Positions 41,555-51,005 of a stretch of DNA of 64,000 bases are shown piece by piece. The notes below the pieces were generated by a model that searched no databases, was not told the origin of the DNA, and saw nothing but the letters and a program-made list of their open reading frames with translations. The stretch is from positions 41,930 through 105,929 of the forward strand of contig DLDU01000060.1 of assembly GCA_002481295.1 (NCBI GenBank), given 5' to 3'. Origin of the DNA: Prevotella sp. UBA7764 (lineage in GTDB: Bacteria > Bacteroidota > Bacteroidia > Bacteroidales > Bacteroidaceae). A program made the translations under genes and the position numbers. Position 1 is the first letter of the stretch. Every line of letters starts with the position of its first letter.

Positions 41555-43534
41555 ATGACAAAGACAGAGGAAATGAAGGCTTTGATTGAGCAGCTCAACA
41601 AAGCCTCCGACGCATACTATAACGGCCGCGAGGAGCTGATGACCAACTATGAGTGGGACGCGCTCTTCGACCGGCTCACCCGACTGGAACAGGAGACGGG
41701 CACCGTGCTGGAGGGCTCTCCTACCCATCACGTCTCCGCCGACACGCTCACTGGACAGAAAGAGGCACACGAATATCCGGCACTCTCTCTGGCAAAAACC
41801 AAGAAGCCCGAGGACTTGGTGAAGTGGGCTGAGATGAAACCCATCTGGCTCTCTTGGAAACTCGACGGACTCACCTTGGTAGCCACCTACGACAACGGAC
41901 GGCTGACAAAACTCGTCACACGCGGAGACGGACATATCGGCACCAACATCACGCACTTGGCCTCAGCCATCAGCGGCGTATTGCCCAAGATCGACTACAA
42001 GGGCCACACGGTCATCCGCGGCGAATGTGTCATCAGCTACCACGACTTTGAGCAGTTCAATATGGAGAGCGACGAGGAATATGCCAACCCACGCAACCTC
42101 GCCTCAGGCTCACTCACGCTCAAGGATATCGACGAGGTGCGCCAGCGCCATCTGCAGTGGATACCCTTCACTTTGGTACACTGCGACGACGACATCCCTT
42201 CCTGGGGACAACGCATGGACTGGCTCAAGCGGCTCGGCTTCCATCCCGTGGAGCACGAACTCATTGAGCATCCGTCGCTGGATCATATCGAGGATGCCAT
42301 CAACCGTTGGACCAAAAAGGTGGAAGCAATGCCCTACCCCGTCGACGGACTCGTCATCGCCTACGAAGACAACGACTACGCTCAGACAGGATCTGTCACC
42401 GGGCACCATGCCACACGTGCGGGCTACGCCTTTAAATGGGCCGACGAAAGTGCGCTGACCGAACTCGACCACATCGAATGGAGTTGTGCGGCGTCGACGA
42501 TCTCCCCCGTAGCCGTCTTCCGCCCCGTGCAACTCGAGGGCACGACTGTGAAACGTGCCTCACTGTGCAACATCAGCGAATGTGAACGACTGGGCATTGG
42601 CGACAAGGGCACGAAACTCGAAGTCATCAAAGCCAACAAGATCATCCCAAAAGTCATCAGCATTAGGGAGAAAGTAGGCGAATTACAAATTCCGGAACAA
42701 TGTCCCGTGTGCGGACATCCAACCACGGTGACCACCAGCGCGGGCAGCGGTACACGTACGCTGCACTGCACCAACCCAAACTGTGCGGCCAAGAAACTGA
42801 AAAAATTTGCCCGCTTCGTATCGAAAGAAGGCGTAAACGTCGACGGCATCTCGGAGCAGACGCTCGCCCGGTTCATCAACCTGGGATGGGTGACACGCTT
42901 TGGCGACATCTTCCGGCTGGGCGACCATGCACAGCAGATGGCCCATCTCGACGGCTTCGGTGCCAAATCGGTTTCCAATCTGATGGCTTCGCTCGACAAA
43001 GCCCGCAACGTGGAGGCACGCCAATTGCTTTACGCCCTTTGCATCCCACTATGCGGCAAGGATGTCTGCCAACGGTTGCTCTCGGCCTACAGCCTGCAAG
43101 CACTGGTCGACATCGCCACCACCGACGGCGGGCTCTTCGGCGGCGAAGAGCAACTGGCTATGATTCCCGGTATCGGCCCCGAAAAGTCGGCATCGTTCAC
43201 AGCGTGGTTCCGCAATGCCGACAACAAGCATGACTTCGACGACCTCATGGAGCAACTCCACGTCACAGAGTCGTCGACAGCCCCCACAGGCAACCGCTGT
43301 CAGGGACTGACCTTCGTCATCACGGGCGACGTGCACCACTATAAGAACCGGGCAGAGCTCAAGGCTTATATCGAGAGCCAAGGTGGTAAAGTCACAGGAT
43401 CGGTCAGCAAGTCGACAAGCTTCCTGATCAACAACGACAACACCAGCACGAGCGGCAAGAACAAAAAAGCCCACGAGCTCAACACGCCAATCATCACCGA
43501 GGACGAGTTTATCAGCAGGTTCACTGAAGGATGA
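41555..43534 (+). CDS. ligA: NAD+-dependent DNA ligase, divergent
   Basis: Joins nicks with NAD+ as adenylate donor. The 659-residue protein has all LigA domains: Ia (1-70), adenylation (70-310) with the KxDG nucleophile in SWKLDGLTL near residue 102, OB-fold (310-395), a four-cysteine zinc finger (CPVCGHP and CTNPNCAAKK near 388-412), HhH repeats (410-575), and a C-terminal BRCT domain (GLTFVITGDV near 585). The adenylation motif differs from the usual EPKIDG, and RGECVISYHDFEQFN replaces the common RGEVYMP pattern. It therefore looks like a second, diverged LigA; the housekeeping copy may be elsewhere. All catalytic landmarks are kept, so it is probably active. Confidence 0.88.
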   Translation: MTKTEEMKALIEQLNKASDAYYNGREELMTNYEWDALFDRLTRLEQETGTVLEGSPTHHVSADTLTGQKEAHEYPALSLAKTKKPEDLVKWAEMKPIWLSWKLDGLTLVATYDNGRLTKLVTRGDGHIGTNITHLASAISGVLPKIDYKGHTVIRGECVISYHDFEQFNMESDEEYANPRNLASGSLTLKDIDEVRQRHLQWIPFTLVHCDDDIPSWGQRMDWLKRLGFHPVEHELIEHPSLDHIEDAINRWTKKVEAMPYPVDGLVIAYEDNDYAQTGSVTGHHATRAGYAFKWADESALTELDHIEWSCAASTISPVAVFRPVQLEGTTVKRASLCNISECERLGIGDKGTKLEVIKANKIIPKVISIREKVGELQIPEQCPVCGHPTTVTTSAGSGTRTLHCTNPNCAAKKLKKFARFVSKEGVNVDGISEQTLARFINLGWVTRFGDIFRLGDHAQQMAHLDGFGAKSVSNLMASLDKARNVEARQLLYALCIPLCGKDVCQRLLSAYSLQALVDIATTDGGLFGGEEQLAMIPGIGPEKSASFTAWFRNADNKHDFDDLMEQLHVTESSTAPTGNRCQGLTFVITGDVHHYKNRAELKAYIESQGGKVTGSVSKSTSFLINNDNTSTSGKNKKAHELNTPIITEDEFISRFTEG

Positions 43535-43605
43535 TGCCCGGCAGAAACTGCGTTTCAACCCCAACAACGAATCAAGAACAACAGACATAGCATATTACAG
43601 ACACC

Positions 43606-44283
43606 ATGAGAATAGATATTATTACCGTATTGCCAGAGATGATCGAGGGCTTTGTCCACGAGTCGATATTGGCACGTGCACAGAAAAAAGGCTTGGCCGA
43701 GATCCATCTCCACAACCTGCGCGACTACACCCTCGACAAATGGCGCCGTGTCGACGACTATCCCTACGGCGGCTTTGCGGGTATGGTGATGCAGATAGAG
43801 CCTATCGACCGCTGCATCTCGGCCCTGAAGGCAGAACGGGACTACGACGACGTGATCTACGTCACACCCGACGGAGAGAAGTTCGACCAGCATATCGCCA
43901 ACGACATGTCACTGCAGCAAAACCTCATCATCCTTTGCGGACACTACAAGGGCATCGACCAGCGCGTGCGCGACCACTTCATCACGCGTGAGATCAGCGT
44001 GGGCGACTTTGTGCTCACCGGCGGCGAACTGGCAGCAGCCTGCATCGCTGACGCTGTGGTCAGACTGGTGCCCGGCGTGATCAGCGATGACCAAAGTGCG
44101 CTTTCAGACTGCTTTCAGGACGATCTGCTGGCAGCACCGATCTATACGCGCCCAGCCGACTACAAGGGATGGAAGGTTCCCGACATCCTGCTGAGCGGCA
44201 ATGAGGCTAAAATCAAACAATGGGAAATGGACCAGGCCATGGAGCGCACAAAACGCTTGCGCCCCGACCTGCTGAAGAAATAA
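43606..44283 (+). CDS. trmD: tRNA (guanine-N1)-methyltransferase
   Basis: Methylates G37 of tRNAs with SAM, preventing +1 frameshifting. The 225-residue SPOUT enzyme has the trefoil-knot segment [19 protein letters not shown] near residue 108-126 and [21 protein letters not shown] near 130-150, followed by [25 protein letters not shown] near 172. The N-terminal [16 protein letters not shown] matches. It follows the ligase gene by 71 bases, and the usual neighbours rplS and rimM are not present. It converges on recQ. Confidence 0.96.
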   Translation: MRIDIITVLPEMIEGFVHESILARAQKKGLAEIHLHNLRDYTLDKWRRVDDYPYGGFAGMVMQIEPIDRCISALKAERDYDDVIYVTPDGEKFDQHIANDMSLQQNLIILCGHYKGIDQRVRDHFITREISVGDFVLTGGELAAACIADAVVRLVPGVISDDQSALSDCFQDDLLAAPIYTRPADYKGWKVPDILLSGNEAKIKQWEMDQAMERTKRLRPDLLKK

Positions 44284-44292
44284 CAAAAAACG

Positions 44293-44323
44293 CCATCCGG
44301 CTACGTGTTGTGCAACCGGATGG
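44293..44323 (-). terminator. Terminator hairpin at the recQ 3' end
   Basis: CCATCCGG at 44293-44300 pairs with CCGGATGG at 44316-44323. On the minus strand the hairpin is followed by CGTTTTTTG. The second arm lies in the last codons of recQ. Confidence 0.7.
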
Positions 44324-46199
44324 TGTTGATACCTACGTCGACCTTTTCGTCATCGGCCAACGACTGAACGGCTGCGGTGACCGTCTCTTTATCGAAATGA
44401 AGGGAGCGAAGAACGGAAAGATCATGGGATTCGCCATCGGACAAGAGGTCGAGAATCTGACGCGGCAGGGCAGCCACCCGCTGGCGATAGTCCTTACGAT
44501 GCTGTACGCAGACATCACACTGTCCGCAATCGTCTTTCGCCTCCTCACCGAAATAGGCCAACAGCTGACGGCTGCGGCACTCCTGATCGTTGAGGACATA
44601 ATCCATCATCGCCTTGAGCCTTTGCTCATATTTTTGTTTCCTGTCCTCATAGACATGAGACGGGATGATTACATCCTCAATGTTGACGCGGTCCTGGAGA
44701 TAGGTGATCTGCGGAATATGGCGGTTGGGGATGAAGTGGATGATGTGCTTGGCACTCATCGTCTTCAACACCAGATAGGTCTGCTGCTCGCTCAACTGTG
44801 TGCGCTCAGCCACCTCGTTTAAATCAAAAAAGGCATAGCGCGTAAAGATACCGTCGCACAATCGCAACAAGACCGTGAGGACAAGATCCTCCTGTGCAGG
44901 CAGACGAAGACGATAGAGTTCGTCACGACTGACCAGAATCCTCACCCGTGAGACACTGTCCGGCTCGGAATTGTAATCGATGTAGCCGGCGTATTGCAAT
45001 AGCTGCAAGGCGGAAGGTACCATGAAAGGCGACAGATGATAGGATGCGCAGAACTTGTCGATATTGAAAAGAAACGTGTGTCCACCCCCACTTCCCACGC
45101 CAACCTGATAGAAATAAGCCAGATGCTCATACACGTCGGCAATCTTCTCCTTGGGCGGAAAGTTCATCTCCACACGCTTGAGCATCATACGCTGGTCCGC
45201 CTGATCGTCCCACAACAGCACCGCATAGGATTTCTGTCCGTCTCGCCCTGCCCTACCGGCTTCCTGGAAGTAGGCCTCAATGGCATCGGGACAATCAAAA
45301 TGAACGACCAGACGCACGTCGGGTTTGTCGATGCCCATGCCAAAAGCGTTGGTGGCAACCATCACCCGCACCTCGTCGCGCGTCCATTTTTCTTGCCGCT
45401 CGTCTTTGTCCTGAGGCTCCAGACCAGCATGATAATATGTAGAGGAAATGCCGTTCTCGGAAAGGAAGGTAGACAGCAGTCGGCTCTTCTCACGGCTACG
45501 GACATAGACGATGGCACAGCCTGGAACATGCCGGAGGATGTGCACGAGCTCTTTCTGCTTGTCGACAGTGGGACGAACCACGTAGATGACGTTCTTCCGT
45601 ACGAAGCTCATCTTGAAAAAGCGCTCGTCCTTGAAAGCCAACCGCTCCATGATGTCATGGACAACAGCCGGCGTAGCCGTGGCAGTAAGGGCCAGTACGG
45701 GTACGCCGGGCTTGACCTGACGGATATCCGCAATCTTAAGATAGGAAGGACGGAAGTCGTATCCCCACTGACTGATACAATGGGCTTCATCAACTGTGAT
45801 GAAGCTCACGGGAATGCGCTTGAGCTTTTGAAGAAACAAAGGACTGCCGAGGCGCTCGGGCGAGACATAGAGCAACTTGAGCCCGCCAAAGATTGCATTC
45901 TCCAACGTCGCGACAATCTTGCTGCGCGACATGGAGGAATAGATGGCCGCCGCCTTGATGCCATTGGCCTGAAGATGGGCCACCTGATCTTTCATCAAGG
46001 CGATCAGTGGCGTGATGACTATGCAGACGCCATCAGCAGCCAAGGCTGGTACCTGGAAGGTGATGGACTTTCCACCACCCGTCGGCATCAGTCCCAACGT
46101 GTCGTGTCCGCTGCCAATGCTGTCTATGATGTCGCGCTGAATGCCGCGAAAGTCATCATAGCCCCAATAACGCTTAAGAATTTCACGATACTTGTCCAA
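44301..46199 (-). CDS. recQ: ATP-dependent DNA helicase RecQ
   Basis: 3'-5' helicase of the RecF recombination pathway. In the 632-residue protein, motif I is LMPTGGGKSITFQVP near residue 38, motif II is DEAHCISQWGYDFRPSY near 136, and motif VI is QEAGRAGRDGQ near 312. The zinc-binding region of the RQC domain is visible late (CRSRQLLAYFGEE, then CGQCDVC near 560-580). The HRDC domain of longer RecQ proteins is not evident, and the end (about 590-632) is a short helical tail. It is the downstream partner of recJ in a two-gene unit, 55 bases after it. Confidence 0.94.
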   Translation of the reverse strand: MDKYREILKRYWGYDDFRGIQRDIIDSIGSGHDTLGLMPTGGGKSITFQVPALAADGVCIVITPLIALMKDQVAHLQANGIKAAAIYSSMSRSKIVATLENAIFGGLKLLYVSPERLGSPLFLQKLKRIPVSFITVDEAHCISQWGYDFRPSYLKIADIRQVKPGVPVLALTATATPAVVHDIMERLAFKDERFFKMSFVRKNVIYVVRPTVDKQKELVHILRHVPGCAIVYVRSREKSRLLSTFLSENGISSTYYHAGLEPQDKDERQEKWTRDEVRVMVATNAFGMGIDKPDVRLVVHFDCPDAIEAYFQEAGRAGRDGQKSYAVLLWDDQADQRMMLKRVEMNFPPKEKIADVYEHLAYFYQVGVGSGGGHTFLFNIDKFCASYHLSPFMVPSALQLLQYAGYIDYNSEPDSVSRVRILVSRDELYRLRLPAQEDLVLTVLLRLCDGIFTRYAFFDLNEVAERTQLSEQQTYLVLKTMSAKHIIHFIPNRHIPQITYLQDRVNIEDVIIPSHVYEDRKQKYEQRLKAMMDYVLNDQECRSRQLLAYFGEEAKDDCGQCDVCVQHRKDYRQRVAALPRQILDLLSDGESHDLSVLRSLHFDKETVTAAVQSLADDEKVDVGINTIRLHNT

Positions 46200-46254
46200 A
46201 GCTCAAGCCTCAACTCTTTACCTCTTACTGATACAGCCTTATGCCACAAGGCTC

Positions 46255-47979
46255 TTACTCACCCTTGCGGGGCCGGATATCCTCGATCTGCAACTGTACT
46301 TGGTTGCGCTTGAAGACATTGTCCTCAATGGTGTAGGCGATGTCGAACGACCGGCGCGACTTGATATAGCGTGCGGACGCACTCTGGCCAAAGGCGATGC
46401 CGTTGACCACGACACCCGACTTGGAGTCGACAAGCTCCAGTTTGATATGTTCCTGCGAGCGGCCGACGACCTTGCTGGTGCCATAGTCGTAGACGCCAAG
46501 CGTACAGAACACCGGTTTGGGATTGCTCGGGCCAAACGGAGAGAAGCGCTTGAGGTCGTTATAGAGTTTCTTGGTTATGTCCTTGAAGTCGATGATCGCG
46601 TCGATTCTGAGGTAAGCCTCGGTCTGCTCGGGCTGGATATGCTCCTCGACATATTTCTGGAAACGCTTGCGAAACGTGGGGATGTCGGCCCAGCGCAAAG
46701 TAAGTCCGGCAGCATAGGTGTGCCCTCCGAAATTGATGAGCAGGTCACGGCAGCTCTTAATGGCAGAGTAGATGTCGAAGCCCATCACCGAACGTGCCGA
46801 GCCTGTCGCAAGGTCGCCGTCACGCGTAAGCACCACCGTCGGACGGAAATAAATCTCTGTCAGTCGGGAAGCCACAATGCCGATAACGCCTTTTTTCCAG
46901 TGCTCATCATACAGGACGATGCTTGACTGATGTTTCTGGCTTTCCAGACGCGAGACGATCTGGTTGGCATCTTCGGTCATGTGCTTGTCGATGTCCTTGC
47001 GCTGCTCGTTGTACTCATTGATATGCTTGGCCTTGCGCAGTGCCTCGTTAATGTCTTTCTCCACGAGCAGGTCCACGCTTTCCTTACCGTTCTCCATACG
47101 TCCGGAGGCATTGATGCGCGGTCCAATCTTGAAGACGATGTCGCTCATCGAGATGTCGCGGCCGCTGAGTCCACAGATGTCGATGATGGCTTTCAGGCCC
47201 ACACTGGGATTCTGATTGAGAATCTTCAGTCCGTGGAAAGCGAGAATGCGGTTCTCATCAACCACCGGTACCATATCGGCGGCAATGCTCACGGCGCAGA
47301 AGTCCAACAAAGGAATAAGCCGGGAGAAGGGAATACCATTGTTCTTGGCAAAAGCCTGCATAAGCTTGAAGCCCACACCGCAACCACAGAGTTGCTTGAA
47401 AGGATAGGGATCGTCGTCGCGCTTGGGGTCAAGAATGGCCACTGCGGGCGGCATCTCCTCGTCGGGTACATGGTGGTCGCAGATGATGAAGTCAATACCC
47501 AACGACTTGGCATAGGCAATTTCCTTGACTGCCTTGATGCCACAGTCAAGGATGATCACCAGTTTCACACCTGTCCGATGGGCATAGTCCAACCCTTTGC
47601 GGCTGATGCCGTAGCCCTCATCGTAGCGATCAGGAATGTAATAGTCTATATTGGAATAGAACTGCTGTAAAAACTTATAAACCAAAGCCACCGCAGTGCA
47701 TCCGTCAACATCATAGTCACCATAGACGAGCACCCGCTCCTTGCGGCCCATGGCATCATTGAGTCTGTCGACCGCCGCGTCCATATCCTTCATACGGAAA
47801 GGATTGATCAGGTCGGCCAACTGAGGCTTGAAGAATTGCTTGGCTGCACTCTCTGTGGTGATGCCACGCTTGACGAGAAGCTGGGTAAGCAAGGGACTCA
47901 TGTTGAGTTTCTCGCTCAGTTCGCCCGCCAAACGGAGTTCATCAGATGTAGGTGGCACATACTTCCATTTGAAATGCAT
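46255..47979 (-). CDS. recJ: Single-stranded-DNA-specific exonuclease RecJ
   Basis: 5'-3' ssDNA exonuclease. The start at 47979 is chosen because MHFKWKYV opens the family alignment and a promoter box lies 24 bases upstream; the longer frame adds an unlikely hydrophobic leader. The 574-residue protein has the DHH phosphoesterase motifs: VYGDYDVDGCTAVAL near residue 83, ILDCGIKAVKEI near 135, and ICDHHVPDEEMPPAV near 158. NFGGHTYAAGLTL near 416 is the DHHA1 motif, and the C-terminal OB-fold closes the protein. RecJ and RecQ work together in end resection, which fits their adjacency. Confidence 0.95.
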   Translation of the reverse strand: MHFKWKYVPPTSDELRLAGELSEKLNMSPLLTQLLVKRGITTESAAKQFFKPQLADLINPFRMKDMDAAVDRLNDAMGRKERVLVYGDYDVDGCTAVALVYKFLQQFYSNIDYYIPDRYDEGYGISRKGLDYAHRTGVKLVIILDCGIKAVKEIAYAKSLGIDFIICDHHVPDEEMPPAVAILDPKRDDDPYPFKQLCGCGVGFKLMQAFAKNNGIPFSRLIPLLDFCAVSIAADMVPVVDENRILAFHGLKILNQNPSVGLKAIIDICGLSGRDISMSDIVFKIGPRINASGRMENGKESVDLLVEKDINEALRKAKHINEYNEQRKDIDKHMTEDANQIVSRLESQKHQSSIVLYDEHWKKGVIGIVASRLTEIYFRPTVVLTRDGDLATGSARSVMGFDIYSAIKSCRDLLINFGGHTYAAGLTLRWADIPTFRKRFQKYVEEHIQPEQTEAYLRIDAIIDFKDITKKLYNDLKRFSPFGPSNPKPVFCTLGVYDYGTSKVVGRSQEHIKLELVDSKSGVVVNGIAFGQSASARYIKSRRSFDIAYTIEDNVFKRNQVQLQIEDIRPRKGE

Positions 47980-48002
47980 TTTAAATATTTCTTTTTCTGC
48001 TT

Positions 48003-48010
48003 CAAAGATA
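48003..48010 (-). promoter_or_regulatory. Putative -7 box for recJ-recQ
   Basis: TATCTTTG on the minus strand, 24 bases before the chosen recJ start, so the leader would be about 15 bases. Confidence 0.5.
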
Positions 48011-48124
48011 CAAATTTTCTTGCTGAACAGCAAAAAAACTATAGAAAAAGTATAAGGAAGGATAGAAATGAGGATAGCGGCAGGTCGGCGGAATGATAGA
48101 GAACCGGTTGGCACCTAAAAAGAA

Positions 48125-48158
48125 ATCCACCTCTTCACACTGCGGTGAAAAGGCGGAT
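48125..48158 (-). terminator. Terminator of the secreted C1 peptidase gene
   Basis: Arms 48125-48138 and 48145-48158 pair with two mismatches around a six-base loop. On the minus strand the stem is followed by TTCTTTTT. Confidence 0.75.
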
Positions 48159-48181
48159 GGTATGACTTAAGATCTTAATGA

Positions 48182-49381
48182 TCAGATGTTGCACTTCTTG
48201 CGGATGTCCTTAGGCACAGCGTTTTTATTGACCATGAAGTCCATGGTGTTGGCGATGATGAAGTTCTTGGTCATATACCAGATGCCGTCATAGTCGCCGC
48301 TCTTGCCCCAAGAGTTCTTTACCATGTAGTACTCCTTGCCATTCTGATCCTTAGCAATACCGAAGATCAGCATACCGTGGTCGTCGGTGAGCTCCCAGTC
48401 GTCGTAGCGCTCCTGACGCTGCTTTTGTGTAGGCACGACCTCCGGAACGTTAACACCGAGAGAGTCTACAATACTTTTCTTCTTGGCAGGAGTGAGTTTC
48501 AGCCAACGGGCCATGTCACTGCCTTTCATGTTCTCGAGCTTCTTCTCATCGACATTGTATGCGAGTCCCTTGCGGGTGAAGCCGTCCTCACTGACGTCAC
48601 CGCCCCAGGCAATCGTATAGCCGTTCATGATGGCATTGTCGAGAATCTTCTGAAGATCATCGATAGGCACGTTCCATGTCAAAGGATTGCGCCAGTTGTC
48701 CTGTACCTCTACGGCAAACTGTGTCCAGAAAGGATGATGGGAGAAAGAGGTGAAGCTCACATAGTTGTTCCAGTCAAGACCCAGGGAAGCAGCGAATGTC
48801 TTCGGAGTGTAGGTCTTGCCCTCGTAGGTGAACTGCTCAGGACACTTACCAAGATAAGCGTCGAGAATGCCCTGCAATCCTACCTTCCACTGACTGGAGA
48901 TCTTCTTCAGGCTGCTCTTGGCTACGCTCTGCACGTAGGGAGTCATCAAAGAGAAGAACTCGCCGAAGTTGTTGAGTGAGTCGCCATAGAGACTGCCGGG
49001 GAAAGGCATGGCTTTCTCCGGGCAGATGCCGTAATGCTCAAGGCAATAAAGAGGATCGTAGGTGCTGCCACCCTCAGAGAACTGGCAGTCGCCATGCAGA
49101 CGCACGACCTGGATAGCGCGGTCCATATATGTCTTGTTGGCCACAAAACTCTCGCAAAGATCATAGGTCTTGCCTGTGGCCTTGAGAATCTCTGACTCGA
49201 AATAGCTCAGCGTGGAATAGTCCCAGCACGTACCAGAGCGGTTCTGATCCTTGATGGAAGTAATCGGGTTCTTCTTAATAACGGTGAAGACAGGCTTGTT
49301 GGGGTTAACGCTGTCTTTTTTCTCAGCGTGAGCACCTAACGTGCACACTGCAAGTAAAGCCAATACAATTGTTTTCTTCAT
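48182..49381 (-). CDS. Exported C1 family cysteine peptidase (bleomycin hydrolase-like)
   Basis: A 399-residue papain-fold protease with a signal peptide (residues 1-19, ending AHA). It is of the C1B type. The catalytic cysteine lies in DQNRSGTCWDYSTLSYFESE near residue 52, the histidine in TDDHGMLIFG near 332, and the asparagine in VKNSWGKSG near 354. Cytoplasmic PepC/bleomycin hydrolases lack a signal; export points to peptide supply from the periplasm or outside. The CWDYS sequence differs from the common CW(S/C)FA around the nucleophile. The gene stands alone with its own terminator. Confidence 0.9.
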   Translation of the reverse strand: MKKTIVLALLAVCTLGAHAEKKDSVNPNKPVFTVIKKNPITSIKDQNRSGTCWDYSTLSYFESEILKATGKTYDLCESFVANKTYMDRAIQVVRLHGDCQFSEGGSTYDPLYCLEHYGICPEKAMPFPGSLYGDSLNNFGEFFSLMTPYVQSVAKSSLKKISSQWKVGLQGILDAYLGKCPEQFTYEGKTYTPKTFAASLGLDWNNYVSFTSFSHHPFWTQFAVEVQDNWRNPLTWNVPIDDLQKILDNAIMNGYTIAWGGDVSEDGFTRKGLAYNVDEKKLENMKGSDMARWLKLTPAKKKSIVDSLGVNVPEVVPTQKQRQERYDDWELTDDHGMLIFGIAKDQNGKEYYMVKNSWGKSGDYDGIWYMTKNFIIANTMDFMVNKNAVPKDIRKKCNI

Positions 49382-49468
49382 CTTTTTCCTTTTGGTTGAC
49401 TTGTCTTAATGTTGTTACTTGTAATTCTCTCTATAGTCTTTTCTGTTTATCCTTTCAATCAGAGAGTA

Positions 49469-49495
49469 GGAAGCCCCTTGCTTTAAGAGGCTTCC
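49469..49495 (-). terminator. Possible terminator hairpin after the M24 aminopeptidase gene
   Basis: GGAAGCC at 49469-49475 and GGCTTCC at 49489-49495, with a further three inner pairs. No T tract follows on the minus strand, so termination is uncertain. Confidence 0.35.
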
Positions 49496-49518
49496 CAAGG
49501 TTGATTTCCAGAAAGGGA

Positions 49519-50928
49519 TTAGCGGTTCTCAGCCATGAAAGCTTCCACATCCTTGGGATGGTAAGGAATGCGATCTTTGCCTATGAAGCGGCAACCATCA
49601 TCGGTGATGAGCAGATCGTCCTCAATACGGATACCACCGAAGTCCTTATAGGTCTCCAACTTGTCGAAGTTGATGAATTCCTTGCAGTGGCCGCTGGCTT
49701 TCCAGTCATCGATCAGTGCGGGAATGAAGTAGATACCCGGCTCGTCGGTGACGACAAAGCCTTTTTGCAAGCGGCGCCCTAAGCGCAGGCAGTTGGTGCC
49801 AAACTGCTCAAGATTAGGACGAACCTCCTCGTCGAAACCTACATTGATCTGGTCGAAGCCCTCCATATCGTGCACGTCCATACCCATCATGTGGCCAAGT
49901 CCATGGCACATAAACATGGCGTGAGCACCGGCGCGAACAGCTTCCTCGGTGTCGCCTTTCATCAGACCGAGCTCTTTCAAACGGTCGGTCATCAAACGGC
50001 AAACGGCGAAGTGAACATCCCACCACTTCACACCAGGCTTGGCTACCTGAAGTACGTAGTCGTGGCAAGCCTCTACGATGGAATAGATCTCGAGCTGACG
50101 CTGGTCGTAGTGGCCGCTCACCGGAGAGGTACGGGTGTTGTCAGAGCAATAGTTGTTGATAGTCTCGGCACCGGCGTCGCAAAGCATCAGACGGCCAGCC
50201 TCCAACTTGTCCATCGAGGGAGAGCCGTGCATGATCTCGCCATGCTGTGTCAGGATGGTAGCAAAACTGACCATAGAACCCAGTCCGTTGGCGATACCGT
50301 CGAGAGCACCGGCAATTTCTTGCTCTGTGATACCCGGGCGGCACATCTTCATGGCTGTCGTGTGCATCTTATAGCCAATGACGGCGGCACGCTCCAATTC
50401 CTCGACTTCTTCATCAGTCTTCACAGAACGCATCTTCACGATAGCCTTGATCAAGTCCATGGATGCACTCTCTTTCTGCTGATTGGGATGGATGCCGAGC
50501 AGATCGAATATCTGAATCTTTATGTCTGCACGGTAAGGCGGCAGGAAATGGATGCGGCGCTTCTGACGCATGGCGTCGTTGCAGATGGTCTTCAACGACT
50601 TCATCGGCGCAGAGTTCTTCACACCGACCTGCACTGCCATGTCGTGTACACTTTCTACAGAACCATACCATACGATATCGTCGATACTGATGTCGTCGCC
50701 GATGAGTGTCTCAATATCATTATCCACATCAATGACACCCACGAGTCCGTCACGGTTCAGACCGAAATAATACAGGAATGATGAATCCTGACGGAAAGGA
50801 TGGTATCCGTTGTTGGGAAAGTTGGCGGGAGAATTATTGTTGCCGAAGAGGATAATCACTCCACTCTTCACAAGCTTTTTGAGTTCAGCACGACGACTGA
50901 CATAAGTTTCTTTGCTATACATAGACAT
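49519..50928 (-). CDS. pepP: Xaa-Pro aminopeptidase (M24)
   Basis: Removes N-terminal residues preceding proline. The 469-residue protein has the aminopeptidase P N-terminal domain (about 1-145) and a pita-bread catalytic domain. The metal ligands are visible: the two aspartates in CDAGAETINNYCSDNTRT near residue 230-245, the histidine in GLGHMMGMDVHD near 342, the glutamate in TDEPGIYFIP near 385, and the last glutamate in GIRIEDDLLIT near 432. It is divergent from the patatin-like gene, with facing -7 boxes in a short intergenic gap. Cytoplasmic, no signal peptide. Confidence 0.94.
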   Translation of the reverse strand: MSMYSKETYVSRRAELKKLVKSGVIILFGNNNSPANFPNNGYHPFRQDSSFLYYFGLNRDGLVGVIDVDNDIETLIGDDISIDDIVWYGSVESVHDMAVQVGVKNSAPMKSLKTICNDAMRQKRRIHFLPPYRADIKIQIFDLLGIHPNQQKESASMDLIKAIVKMRSVKTDEEVEELERAAVIGYKMHTTAMKMCRPGITEQEIAGALDGIANGLGSMVSFATILTQHGEIMHGSPSMDKLEAGRLMLCDAGAETINNYCSDNTRTSPVSGHYDQRQLEIYSIVEACHDYVLQVAKPGVKWWDVHFAVCRLMTDRLKELGLMKGDTEEAVRAGAHAMFMCHGLGHMMGMDVHDMEGFDQINVGFDEEVRPNLEQFGTNCLRLGRRLQKGFVVTDEPGIYFIPALIDDWKASGHCKEFINFDKLETYKDFGGIRIEDDLLITDDGCRFIGKDRIPYHPKDVEAFMAENR

Positions 50929-50946
50929 TGAATTTAATATTCATTG

Positions 50947-50954
50947 CAAAGTTA
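50947..50954 (-). promoter_or_regulatory. Putative -7 box for pepP
   Basis: TAACTTTG on the minus strand, 19 bases before the pepP start. The opposing box for the patatin gene is 22 bases away, so each -33 region overlaps the other's -7 box. Confidence 0.55.
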
Positions 50955-50976
50955 CTAATTATTCACTTAAATTGCG

Positions 50977-50984
50977 TAACTTTG
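50977..50984 (+). promoter_or_regulatory. Putative -7 box for the patatin-like gene
   Basis: TAACTTTG on the + strand, 22 bases before the ATG at 51006. Confidence 0.55.
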
Positions 50985-51005
50985 CAATTAAAATTAAATG
51001 TTTTT

